From contig NC_079376.1 of the NCBI RefSeq assembly GCF_021018895.1, forward strand, positions 20,851,001 through 20,915,000: DNA of 64,000 nt. Direction: 5' to 3'. Origin of the DNA: Seriola aureovittata (Eukaryota > Chordata > Actinopteri > Carangiformes > Carangidae). Numbering within the stretch: position 1 is the stretch's first letter; every line of letters begins with the position of its first letter. Positions 12,896 through 27,829 of the stretch are shown here, piece by piece. The notes under the pieces were generated by a model. It did no database searches. It had not been told where the DNA came from and saw only the letters and a list, made by a program, of their open reading frames with translations. The position numbers and the translations under genes were made by a program.

Positions 12896-15800
12896 AAGAC
12901 ATAGGTAAATGTCCTTTTGTATTTCTACTGTGCCTATAAAAAGTATTTACTCTTTATTTGGAATTTGTTGATACTGATTAAGAGAAAAAAGACAAATCCA
13001 AGCCACACACATTTCTACCAACTGCTCTACATAAAATAATCCTCACAAGAACGCAAAGCAAAGGAAAATCTTACAAAATGAGGACACTTTGCTGGTTCTC
13101 ACTTCATTAAAGGGAGAGTTAGTTTTTTTTTTTTAGATGAGAATATCTCTCATATCTGTCTGTTTAAAGTTTTCTTCAAACAAACACACAAACAAACCTG
13201 CTGCTTGGTGGACAGTTCTCGTACACTGTCAGGTTTGTAGAAAGTAAAGTCGATCATGGCCTGAAACAGAGAAACCGCCTTCTCTGAGTGACCCGACTGA
13301 CGCAGGAAATGACACTGTTGGGTGAAGATATCTGGACAGAAGGATACAAACAGGCAAAATGACAGTGACATTATAACAACATTAAATAAGCATTGAGCAT
13401 ACAAAGAAAATGCTTAGTTTTCTCCTCAAACAAATGAGAATATGATGTATCAAAAGTTCAAATGTCCAGTGTGTATGTGTGTATATGAGGGCGGAGGTTT
13501 TTCTAGTTATGGCAGAAGGACGTGATGAAACTGGGCCGACTGGTAAACTCTACTCAGGGAGACTCAGTGTGGGACTGTTATTCACTAATCAGTCCTCAGT
13601 GGAAAAGTAAAGGCTGAACAAAATCTCTGTTACCCAACATATCCTCCTCAGTCCCTGGCAGGGCTGGATGAGAGACCATGCTGCCGTCCCGCACAGAGCT
13701 CAGTGTGCTTAGACACTTCCCGTAGGCAGAGTTGACCTTTGACACAGTGAAGTTGCTGAAGTAGCTCTGGGTGAAGAGCAGATACTCTCTCCATAGGGGG
13801 GCACTGTTTGGGTGGAGGAACACCTGAGGTAAAACAGATAAAACATGAGTTAGCTTTGTTCAAATGACTATAAGATTTAGTCTACAGACACACTCCAACA
13901 TAGGCACTCGTCATTTTTACACTCTGGTTTGGATCAAAGAAAACAAACCAGAGCTGCTCTTGCACCTTGAGTGTGCAGCACTGAACATAGTTTACATACA
14001 GTAGCACTGGGTGAATATGATGATGAAACAACAACTGCAGACTGACCAGTTTCTTCCATTCTTTGGCCAGAACTGAGGGCTCCCACAGCTCCTGGCAGAT
14101 CCTGAGCCTCTCCAGCTGCAGAGTGATGCAGCTGGGGTTGGTTTCAACAGCGCGCTCTGCGATGCTCAGCTTTTTCTCCAGGACCGCTCGGTAGGAAGAC
14201 TTGCGACGCTCAGTTGAATCGTTGTCCTGTTGCTCCTCCTCACCTCCAAACTCTGCTGAACTCACCTCATCCTAGAGAGGGAGAGAGGAGATGAGAAAGA
14301 TGAGACACAATGCTGAATATCCTGAGAAGTGACTTTGTTTTTGAAAATTAATGAACAGAGTTCAGATAAATCATTAGTTTCCTGATTATTACAGGCTGAA
14401 TGACAATGAATTATATATTATATATTTATTGCTGTTTGAGAACATTTTTTGAAAATGATAGAGACCTGCTCATTTAGGAAATGACTGAGTGTTTTTTTTT
14501 TTTAAATGACTTTATACTGTATGTACATTTAGGGTTAGGGTTAGGCCTCAGTGGAAAAATGTATGTACATTTAGTTATTGGTCTGAGGGCTGGGTGTCAC
14601 AAGTGTAGCAACTTTGAAACTTGCACTAACACATTTGCAGTTTTGATCTTTACGTGGAGTTTGTGATGATTAGAAAAATATAGAATAAGCCTTTCCCTTA
14701 ATATCCTTATATGCAAATTCTGAAAGTTAGACTTAAGATCTGTCTTTAAACAATGAACCCTGAGGTAGTTGGCAAAGTAAACGCTGAGGTGAATAGGGAA
14801 AGAAAAGGCATATTATAATGTATGTACAAATGACAAACATGTACTGACACATATACATCCATACGAACACAAATATGCTGCTCCAGTGCATCGTGTCAGT
14901 TCATAGCTGATTGTAAGGCAAGTAAAACTGAATTAAGAAGTCGTGTTTGTAATAACAAAAGTAGAGTCTTCCTACCTGGTATCGTATGAATTTTATCCAT
15001 AGCTGTGTGTCTGCTGGCTGTTCTCTCAGCTGCCTGTTAAACTCCTCAGTCCTCCTGGTCATAAGCAGAGCACTCTGCCCTGTCTGTACGTCCTGTTTCT
15101 GCTGCTCTGTCTGGTCCTGCTGTCCCTTCCCCTGCAGCCAGAGGGCCGTGGAGGAGTCATACACACCGAGTGGATTTACCGATGAGGTCTGCACTCTGTC
15201 ACCTGGATTGACACAGTGAAGGTTTGAAGTTAGATGTAAGGGGTAAAACGAAAAGATGAAGGTATGTTGCAGAGATGTCTGACACAGAAAAAATGTGCTC
15301 AATTGCTGATATTATCTTAATGTGAAATTGCAGTCCGTACAGTTGAAGACAAATTCCACCCTTTACAGGCCAATCAAAGCCATTGTTGTGGCTAAATCTC
15401 TTACCTGTCTGTCCTCCTTTGTTCTCGCCCTCATCATCACCCAGAGGGAGGAAGGAGGAGGAGCTGGTGACATCACTACACTCAGGATTTGTTGGTAATG
15501 TAGGAACAGCGGACTTGGACCTCAGCAACTGGCGACTAACTCTAGAGAAATATCTGTCTTCTGCTCTCTTCTTGTCCCCGCCTTTCTGTTTCTTCTTTGA
15601 CTCGGACTCCTGCCAGCTGACTCCCTGTCTGCGAGGATCCAGACCCAACGACGAGCTGCCTTTCCTCCTGTACCTGGAACACACACACAGCTTCACAACT
15701 GTAGTTCTAGTTCATGTAGAATTTTATGGTTTTTCTTCTTAAGGCCCAAAGATCCAGAGAGCCCTTCTGAACAGTAAGTGATGTTAGTAATAAACTGTAG

Positions 15801-17318
15801 AAGCAGGTAATAAGCATGAGCAGGGATGGTCACTAAGACAGTGTGTGTGTTACCGTGCTACATCTCCTCTGTACAAGGACTTATATGTCCAGTTGGCTGG
15901 GTCTGGTTTGCGGTCCACACAGAACGGATGCTCTGTGGGCGACTGGAGGTCATCCAACCAGGAGAAACGACTTGCTACTGGAACAGCCTGTGACCTGGCA
16001 GACAGGCAGAGTGGATACACACACACAATCCCACACACACCAACCATAAAAACAGAGTAGACACCAGCGAATGCTATTGTGTACAAAATTAAGAGTGCAA
16101 GCTTCTGTGATGTAAATGTGTGTGTCGATACCTATTTGCCTCTTCTTCCTTTTTGAGATCACTGGGGTAGATGGTATCAGAGTCAGACCCACTGCTATCT
16201 GAACACCTCCCACTCTTCTTCTTGTGTTTTCTCTTCTTTTTCCTCTTCTTTTCACTCTTCTTCTTCTTCTTTTTTTGGGGCGCATTGTCCTCTTTTTCCT
16301 TCTCCTCCTCCGCAGAGCTCACCTCTCTGTCTACACTTGAGGATCATAAGGTTATTTCAATGTTAAAGGGAGTGAGGACACATTTAAACTTCACAGCTGC
16401 CTCAAGCAAAAATTTATTTTACTAATTTCCAACATATTACCTTGAGTACTTTTTACTAGAAAAGTGTTAAGAGTAATGAACTTTTTTCAGCTAATTTCTT
16501 AATTTAGTATTCAGAGGGAAGTAAAACATGTAAATAAGAAGAATTACAAACAAAAAAACAAAGGCATATTGACAATCAACAAAAAGAAAAAAAAAAACTT
16601 TTTTTTACCTTGAGTCCTTCTCTAAAAACCGTCTGTGAAGGGAGAGGGCATCCCCGGTCTGAAAACTCTTATTTTTCAGCCACTCTAACTCTAAGGGGAG
16701 AGAGTGGACAACAAAAGAGTGTTACACAGTAATCAGGAAGACTGAGGGATCATGATGGTGATTATCAACCACTGAATGTGTTGATGTGCAGTGTAGTATC
16801 CTGGTAATGCAGGGGATACACTTATCTTCTCTTACAACAGAGAGAAACTGAATTTCCTACAGTGGTAACTACATCAACCAAACTGAGTTGACTGCATCAG
16901 AGGATCAGACACCTGGACAATATTAGAGTCATGTTATTATGGAGCTGAAGAGTATGATTTCTCTATATTCCATGTAAAGCCCCCCAATATGATCATAACC
17001 AGGATACGACAGATGTGACACTAGCATCATATCTGAGAGGAACGAATAGTCAGACGTTTCACGTAGCGGTGTGTAAATATATTGATCAGAAAATCAGTTA
17101 ACGCTAAAGTTTGTCATTCAGCTTCAACCGTAGGCAGACGCTGGGGTAGCTAATATAAGCTAGCTCGTGGCTCAGCAGGTGTATCCTCTTTGTGTAAAGA
17201 CAACACAGTAAAAAAGTTATCGATATTAAAATGTGTACTACACGAAGACACTTTCACCTTTGGACGAATCTTCATCTTTATTAATCGCTGTTTCTGCAAA
17301 CGCTGGAAACAGAGCCAT
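8539..17318 (-). CDS. nrde2: NRDE-2 necessary for RNA interference homologue; nuclear exosome / MTR4 regulator
   Basis: Complete gene, 19 coding exons (minus): 17318-17258, 16690-16609, 16326-16132, 15994-15854, 15673-15405, 15202-14976, 14271-14047, 13823-13634, 13331-13198, 12798-12678, 12465-12293, 12146-11975, 11859-11639, 11501-11006, 10413-9998, 9822-9683, 9431-9290, 8849-8778, 8664-8539. They sum to 3603 nt with all phases consistent, giving 1200 aa (human about 1164). The start MALFPAFA matches the human N-terminus. A Lys/Glu-rich low-complexity region follows, then the conserved DPANWTYKSLYRGDVARY block (in human this part binds MTR4). A long alpha-helical repeat (HAT-like) region follows, with WKKLVFLHPNSAPLW, HFLRQSGHSEKAVSLFQAM and RGWKAWMLQQERGGW, ending in LPLEELDILLED. 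NRDE2 is a nuclear protein that restrains MTR4/exosome and supports splicing. The exon 14 donor (GTTCAT) is weak. Identification is very secure. Confidence 0.96.
12472..12572. repeat. (CA)n microsatellite, nrde2 intron 10
   Basis: About 49 CA units with one GA interruption. On the nrde2 sense strand it is a TG array in the intron downstream of the 12798-12678 exon, ending about 6 nt from the next acceptor, so TG repeats sit where a pyrimidine tract would normally be. Confidence 0.95.
12624..12672. repeat. (TG)24 microsatellite, nrde2 intron 10
   Basis: On the nrde2 sense strand this is a CA array starting about 5 nt after the donor of the 12798-12678 exon. Confidence 0.95.
12813..12893. repeat. 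(CA)n microsatellite with GC interruptions, nrde2 intron 9
   Basis: On the nrde2 sense strand it is a TG array ending about 14 nt before the acceptor of the 12798-12678 exon, in place of a normal polypyrimidine tract. Confidence 0.95.
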
Positions 17319-19219
17319 GGTGGTATATCGCATATAAACAGTCGCAGGGTTGTGACGTCATTAGACAGCCGGCTTACTGACCAATTAAGTGAGATTTACA
17401 CACAAAAAAAGATCTTGATAGGGTAATTTTTCATTCACAAATGCCAGTGTTAACTTAAAGACTTTATATATCAGTTAAACTATACGTAAAAAAAAACGTA
17501 TTTATTATTATAACACATAACTAAAATTATAATTTTTCTAGAAAAACATGTGTATCTTTGTTTTTTTTCTCTCTCTTTTTGAAATTCCTATTTATACGTT
17601 ATGTCCATTTTGTTTATAACTAACAAAGTTTTCAAGTTTTTTGGGAGAAAAATTGAGAACTCTTTTTGATCTCTCTGTTATGAATTGTGCTCTAAAATTA
17701 AAATGGCTGAATTCCTTTATTCTGCATAGGTTGGTTTTGCATCCCCAATACAATTTTTCAAAAAAAGCACAACAAATCTTTCATTATGTTATTATGATTT
17801 ATACAAACCTCCTGTGAAACTCTTAAACTCTCACCAGCAAATTGTCCCTTACTCTCCGACATACCACAGAGTACACCCACGCGATACAACAGGTAAGAAG
17901 CCTACACACTCACTAACCAAAAATTATTGTTGGTTATGAGTCAAATGGTCTGTGACAAATTAATTAATGAATGAATTTGGAAACCTATCATAATCAGCTA
18001 AGAAGAAAATGCTTTGCAATAATATAAAGACGAAGAGACAATAAAAAAAATTATATTTGTCTCATCAAACTCCCTGAGAAGCCAAAAAAAGTGAGTTTTA
18101 AAATCTTGAATGACATCTATCCATCTAATGAATCCTTGCATAAAAGATTCAGTTGGAATAAAAACTACGAATTTTCTTCCAGTATGAATTAGTTTAGGAT
18201 CTCTGGGTATCTTTTCAGTGCTGACTTCAATCAAAAAGTTTAATATTGTGTCCAATGAATGTAGGCTAATGTCAGTTAAAACCTGGAACAAGGAGAAACA
18301 CTGTTGTTAAATTGTGTTAAATAATTTGATTTGGTAACCATCTCATTCATAGACTGTAATGTAATTGTAATGATAGAACACATGAACCCACTGAAGAATG
18401 AACTAAAATTACTGGTAAAATCTCTTGACTGAATAAAGAAACACACTAGTGCATTAGGTGAGTATTTTTATAACGCTCTCCACCGCCCTCTTGTGGCCAA
18501 GGAAGCTACAACAATTATTTATCCCATTTCCTTCGTAGAGACGAGAGGATTAATTGGATTACTTACTTGTGACTAAATAAACATGAAATCCCACTAATTT
18601 GTGTATATATAATCGAGATTTACTGTTATAACAACACGGTGGGAAAAGTGAAATTATAAGCTTGTGCCTCTGGCTAAGTTATAAGAGGTGTAAGGAACAA
18701 GTGTTTTGTATTATGTTCGGGATTCCGGTGCCAGCATAACAACCTATCACTTCAATGTTGGATTAAGATTTTGAATTTTTATTATCGTTTCCATTGTTAC
18801 CTTTCTTGTGCAGAGCAGCAGAGTGGCTTATAGAACAGGGATCAAGGCTAAAATTAAAATCACTGTAACATTTCCTGTTTGGATTTCCACTGTAACTTAA
18901 ATGTTGCACACACACAAAAGAGAAAAGAGGGTTAAGGGTGTCTCTGCAGAAACATTGTTGTGTGTTGAATTCTATTTTTTGTTACCTAGACAACGGAGCT
19001 CCCAGAGTACTATCCAATCAGAACTCGAAACCAAGTTTTCTCGACCAATCGGATACCGATTGTGTTTTGACTGACATTTAGTTGATCCAATTGCGTTTAT
19101 CGGCCGTCTGTAGTTGGCAAAGCTCCTGCAGTCCCAGGTTAGTCCGTTGCTGGAGTGCAAGAGCGGTTACTACTCTGTCTGTTTCATTTGTTGTCTAGAA
19201 GTTTTTAACTTCGACCAAA
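17319..19219. other. Divergent intergenic region between nrde2 and the tubulin gene
   Basis: 1.9 kb separates two start codons that face away from each other. The outer ends should contain the two promoters. The middle (17.4-18.9 kb) is AT-rich with no clear gene. A 97-codon minus-strand frame (18291-17998) has a splice-acceptor-like start, but I could not connect it to other exons. Confidence 0.5.
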
Positions 19220-22190
<2,971 letters not shown>

Positions 22191-23014
22191 ACACCTACCA
22201 TGACCCTTTTCTTACTATGCAAGAGTTTGAGGCTGGGCAATATGGTTCAATTGATGCATTATTGATAATTGTTTTAAAATCAGTCATTTCTATAGCAATG
22301 CTAAAAAGAAAATGACACAATAATTCCAGAGAAAGTTGCTAAATGATGACATTGAAATATTGTCCAGCCTTAATAGGAGTGCAAAGGATTTTTCCAGCCA
22401 TGGTTCTTAGATGTTGTCTGTTCTGTTTTCACACTTTTTTTGTTTTTCCTGTTTTCAGTTCCCTTTCAGTGCGTCTTCCTTACTGTTTTGGATATAAATG
22501 TTTTTAACCTCTCCTCTTTCCTGTCTCTTTTGAGGGTATCACCTAAATGTCACTCCCCCATGACTGGCAACATTCAGCATCAGTCATATATTCATGAAAA
22601 AACAAAAACTAGATAACGACATCATGTTAAAATTGTAAGTTAGCGGCTAGCGTAACCTCTCCAGTATACATGTTAGGAAATTCCATTTCTTGTTGCATTT
22701 TAAGTCCACACCACATTTGCTTGTCCAGTTTGCCCTGGATCAGTTTGACTCCTACTGTTACAGCTCTGTTCATTCATAGCAGACACAGAATGAAACATTG
22801 ACCAGTTCAAGGCACTTTTTTGCTGAATTTGGCACTTACTGTGTTTGATATGAAAGGTCACTTTTTAAGCAAAATTCAATCATTTCATTTACTGAAAAAA
22901 AAACTTTAAAATGCACTGAAAGCTATAAATAGTGTCAGGAACTGGTCACTGTTACGTCAATGTCACTGTGCTTGATCTGTAATGTTACTGACATCAAAGG
23001 TGTAGATTGATTTT

Positions 23015-23020
23015 AATAAA
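23015..23020 (+). terminator. Polyadenylation signal of the beta-tubulin gene
   Basis: AATAAA about 825 nt after the stop, followed by a T-rich stretch. The intervening sequence has no gene and is taken as 3' UTR. Confidence 0.6.
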
Positions 23021-23540
23021 GTTTTTGAATTGGTGCTAAACTGGAATACTGCTACTTTTGTCTTATTTAAAAATATAATTGGATTTATCATTCCTGGTAC
23101 AGATGGGTGAATTATTCATCACATAATTATAATGTTCTATGAGCTTTAATTTTTTTGTGTGTGTTTACAAACTTACTGTAAGGTGTAGAGCTACAAGGTG
23201 TTTTTCATTTTTGATTGATACCAGTCAGCAGGCTGTAGAAGATACTGATGGTAAGTCTGAATTAGAAATAAAATGCAGAAACATGTCAGTGGACGTCAGT
23301 CACAGTTCTGGTATTTGACCGTCTTCGCCTGAAAAATATTAACCTTTGACTTGTGAGTAGAATGTTTTGAGTGAACGTCTTTTGCAGGACAAATGAATAC
23401 TGCTCAATGTAAAATTGTTGCAACACTTATTTCAGAAAATGTGTTTAGAAGCTGTAAAACTGTCTGTGTGAGGGGAGCAGGTGTTTAGCTTCAACCTGTG
23501 CACCGATCTAATCAGCCAGAGAGTGAAAACAACAACAGGT

Positions 23541-23746
23541 GTGGCTGTGGCTCAGGAGGTAGAGTGGGTCGTCCACTAATTGGAAGGAGAAAGAAATTGC
23601 CCCTGATGACTGTTCCATCAGTGTACGACTGCGCCTATGAGTGTGATATACGAATGTGAGTGAATGGGTGAATGTGGCAAGTACTGTAAAGCGCTTTGAG
23701 TGGTCAGTAAGACTAGAAAAGTGCTATAAAAGTGTAAGTCCATTTT
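23541..23746 (+). mobile_element. tRNA-derived SINE of teleost type, degenerate
   Basis: It begins with a tRNA-like head (GTGGCTCAGGAGGTAGAG, an A-box context) and continues through a CCCCTGATGACTGTTCCATC-type body. It ends in the familiar fish tail AAGCGCTTTGAGTGGTC followed by AAGTGCTATAAAAGTG. The B-box region is largely missing, so the copy is internally deleted. Recognition is from memory of common fish repeats. Confidence 0.75.
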
Positions 23747-26700
23747 CACAGTGGATGTTTTGAAAGAGAAAAGTCACCAGTACACCCTGAAAAAATTTCA
23801 CTATCATGTCACACTGGGGCACCTGAGTACAGCAGAGCCACTGTCAGCATATGACAAGCCAAAATGTCTGCTGTGAAACAGGCCTTTTCTCTGCCTAATA
23901 GCAGCATTGGCAGCATACATCATGCATCAAGTGTCCAATTACAGTCAGTCTCAGTAAATAATTGTTTCAGGTGAACGTTTGGGCAGCAGACTCCTGTGAG
24001 ACAAGAAAAAAATGGTTATTTTAATATTAACGTTAAACATATGTGCCAACCATATTCCTATCACATACTGTGTATAGATATGCATATGATGATCATATCT
24101 ATTCATGCAAAATCAGTGATGGAAGCCTGTTGTATGAGGTTTTAGTCCCTCTGATCAAAGGAAGTCATCCGGCAGATCAAGCGACAGATCTGATAACGTC
24201 CAACATCCTGATCCACCAACTCTCACTGTGTTTTAACCTTTATGAAACCACCTGTGATCGAACACAACTAACAACACAGTTTCTTTGATATAAAATACGT
24301 GCGTTTGACCTTGCGATGCATTCAGGAGCACAACATACTGTATATAGTATGTTTTAAGGGAGCTGTATCCAACTCTTTGGAAGTAGAGTACTGAATCACA
24401 ATGAGTCTTTTATTTTGTAGCTCTAATCTGTGTAGTTGTTGCATGTGTCCCTTGAAGTTATGTAAAACAATTATACATTTATTTTGGCTTTTATCATAAC
24501 AATAAAGATACAAGAAGAGTTGTATTTAAGTACACACATCTCACATATAGTGATATATTCACAGCATATAGAAAAGAAAGTGTGTCATTGTGTCGCCTGT
24601 TCACTGCAGCAGCAGGAAAATGATCATGAGTATTTGAATGACAGATAACAAATGGAGCTAATAATGCTACAACGCTTTTTGTTCCTGTTTCCTTTGTTAA
24701 CACGAAGACAGGAGTGAGTTCCTATCTCTTCACTGTGGTTACCTCTGAATTCTCAGTTTGTTTTTTGTGTCCTGTAAGCTGCTGAATGGAGAGAATCTGA
24801 CACATTAAACCTGAAGGTGAACTACATTTATGGATGGTAACTTACAGAGAAATAAGTCTGAGAAAATAGAAACTCTGTCGAAATGTAATGCTTTGTGATT
24901 CTTAATCTGCATTTCAAAAGATAAATAAAATATGATAAAAGAGCCAAACATTTAAATATATTGATTAAAAATAGAAAATCAGTCGCATACAAAAGCAGAT
25001 GATCATCATTTAATATTTTAATAAAAACATTAAATATACATTGGCACTGATATGTAGATCAGGTAATGTGTTCAGTTTGTGCCTTTTCTTTAATGGTTCA
25101 CATTTTAATATTTTTTATTTATCTATGTATTGTTTTAGTTTTGTCTGGGTCAAAGAGAAAAGTCCTGGGTGACGAGAAAGTACAAGTTCATTGAAGAGAA
25201 TCAGATTAATGTAGATTTCTGCCTCTCAGCACAATTTATACCATTAAATTATAGTTTTAATCAAACAGTTCAGGACCGCGAATCATCCAGTCATTTAACT
25301 GTTTCAATCAATTTTTAAAACTAAAAAACAAAATAACCCTTCAGAATTTTCTTTTTTTTCTTTTTTTATAGGCTTTAAGAAAAGAACCATCTGTGTTTTC
25401 TCACTTACATCTTGAAATACAATAAATCAATTTAACAAGAAAATCAAACCAAAAACCAGACTTATTTCTGTTTTACCGTTATGTTGTTGGTTCCGTCTCT
25501 CTGCAGTATGCATGCACAGCCTGGACGGCAGAGTGAAAGGAAGGGTTGATTAAGCATTGTTTGGTAATGACAGTAATTTTTCAAGTTGAAAATTAAGGCA
25601 AATTTCAAGAGAAAAGAACTGATTCATGGATGATAACCTGTGACCGCTGGTGGAGCAGAGGTGTGACCTTTGTCCACAGACTGTGTGCAAGTCTGTGAAT
25701 GAGGGCGGACTGGAGCTCATGAGAGCACAGCATGTTCAGTGTGTGTTTAGTGTCGGGTCCCATTGTGAGGTGAAGTAAAGTGTGTGTTCTCCTGTGTGTC
25801 CCAGCTCCAGATTTCAGGAACTTTCATGTCGTTAACACAACTCTCCACTAGGCAGAGCTGTTTCCATGGAGCGCTGGATCACAGGATCATTAGTTTTTGT
25901 CTGTTTCATTTTAAAATGCACCAATGCTTCAGTTTGAATCAAGATGAGAGTGACATGTTGGAGGCATTTTGTACATTATTTGTTTGGATTAAATCAGTTA
26001 TGTTAGGATAGTTACTAAAAACCATCTTGTTCTTTCAGGTGAAGAATTATATTTGTTTTTTTAACGGCAGTCATAAGAATGATTAACATGTCATTACTGT
26101 TGCCACAGGCGACTTTTTGTGTGTTCACGTGTATTTCCAAACTGCTTTTAAACCTATATTTTTATTTTACTTTTTACTCATATTTGAGTAACTGCAGCAA
26201 CTTCAATGTGTAACAGATTGAAAGATGTTTGAAACCAAGATTCACCATTACTAGACGAAAACATGAATGCTTCATGTTCAGCAGGCAGTGATCGGTTAGA
26301 CAGAAATCATCATGGAATATTTGCTTTAATCTTTTGCTGATTTGTGGACTCCTTTAGTTTTGTTCCTCTGAAACCACTTTTGAAGCCCCTGGCTGTATAT
26401 TATATATTATAATATTTTATATATTATAATATTATATATCCAAAATCAACAGAGCAGGGGACGAAAGACGAGAATAGTACTTTAACAAGGAGAGAAATGG
26501 GGAAGCAAAGCTTAATTAATGCTGATGTTCACAGATAAACTGATGTAAAACACATTTAAATACACACAAAAAAACTTTACACATTTTATAAATCTATGTT
26601 TCAAAACTTCAGTTACACTCTCATCATCACATTTCATTTCCATCATGTTTTCAATATAAATCCTCTGACTTGAAACCAAGGACAAGAACTTATAATACTT

Positions 26701-26928
26701 AATGGCAATATAACATTTTGTGCATGACAATAAAACATCCTGGTCTTGAGTTTAAGACATCAGTGATAATGTGACGGTGTGTTACAGTTTGCTGTTTAAA
26801 GAGATTCACCAACATTTCCACAGCTCTTTGTCAGGATAATGCTAACGGCTAATGTCTCTCAGTTGAGACTGTGAATGCTAAAATGTCATTGATAGAGCAC
26901 TGGAGAGATGTCAGCGTGGTGTGATTTG
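23747..26928. other. Intergenic, AT-rich, no gene seen
   Basis: The frames present are short (60-81 codons) and lack resemblance to known families. A small TA-rich palindromic patch lies near 26.40-26.44 kb. I see nothing else to annotate. Confidence 0.6.
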
Positions 26929-27826
26929 CAGTGCATTCAGAAAGTATCCAGACCCCTTCAGTGTTTTCATATTCTATGTTGCAGCCTGATAAAATAATTT
27001 AAATTAACCCCCCCATCAATTTACACTCAAAACCTCATAATGACAAAGCGAAAACAGAATTTTAGAAATGTATTAAAAATGAAAAAAAATGAAAAAGGAA
27101 AAACAACTATCACATTAACATTAGTATTCAGACTTTGCTATGACACTTGAAATTTAGGTTTCCCTCATTTCTCTTAATTGTCTTCGAGACGTTTCTACAC
27201 CTTGATTGGAGTCCTCCTGTGTTAATTCAGCTGATTGGACATGATTAGTAAAGGCACACACCTGTCTAAGTAAGGTCTCACAGCTGACAGTGAATATCAG
27301 AGCAGGAAACAAGAGGAGGAAGGAGCTGCCTGCAGAGCTCTGACAGGCTTGTGTCAGGACACAGGATCTCTGGAGCTCAGCCAGAGGGACCATCGGGTTC
27401 CTGGTCACCTCTAGTATCGAAGCCCTTCTCCCCCGACAGGAGTTCGGCCTGGTGGCCAGCTCTAGGAAGTGTCCTGGTTGTTATAAACTTCTTCCATTTC
27501 AGAATTATGGAAGTCACAAATGCTTTTTTTGTGGTCTTCCACAGATCTGTGCCTAGACACATTTTTTATCTCTGCAGGCACCTTCCTCCTCATGATTTGG
27601 TTTCTGCTCTGATATTCATATCAGCTGTGAGACCTTATATAGACAGGTGTGTGTCCAATCAGCTGTATTTACCACAGGTGGACTCCAATCAAGGTGTAGA
27701 AACATCAAAGATGATCAAAAGAAATGGGAGGAACCTGAGCTAAATTTCAAGTGTCACAGCAAAGTGTCCGCAGCACAACAACATGTGGAAAAACTGAAGG
27801 GGTCTGAATACTTTGTGATTGCACTG
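26929..27826 (-). mobile_element. Internally deleted Tc1-like transposon
   Basis: The terminal inverted repeats pair at 26929-26959 and 27826-27796 (28 of 31 positions), beginning CAGTGCA and containing AAAGTAT and CAGACCCCTTC, the pattern of fish Tc1 elements. A TA follows the right end. Subterminal segments also pair (about 27.20-27.29 with 27.62-27.71 kb), giving a long foldback. At about 900 bp it is shorter than a full Tc1 element and retains only part of a transposase on the minus strand. Confidence 0.85.
27377..27562 (-). pseudogene. Tc1 transposase N-terminal fragment
   Basis: The minus-strand frame contains SIILKWKKF, TTRTLPRAG and LLSGEKG, characteristic of the helix-turn-helix DNA-binding part of fish Tc1 transposases. 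The continuation (TRNPMVPLAEL, to about 27408-27360) is in another frame, so a frameshift is present. The DDE catalytic part is absent. This is a non-functional remnant. Confidence 0.8.
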
Positions 27827-27829
27827 TAT

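Noticed and set aside
12427..12908. Several overlapping 90-150 codon frames encoding poly-(Val-Cys) or poly-(Thr-His)
   Set aside because: They are translations of CA/TG microsatellites in nrde2 introns, not genes.
14530..14546. Telomere-like GGGTTAGGGTTAGG
   Set aside because: Only two units within an nrde2 intron; too short to be an interstitial telomere repeat.
15383..15742. 119-codon plus-strand frame
   Set aside because: It is antisense to nrde2 exon 15673-15405, and the nrde2 reading is supported by homology.
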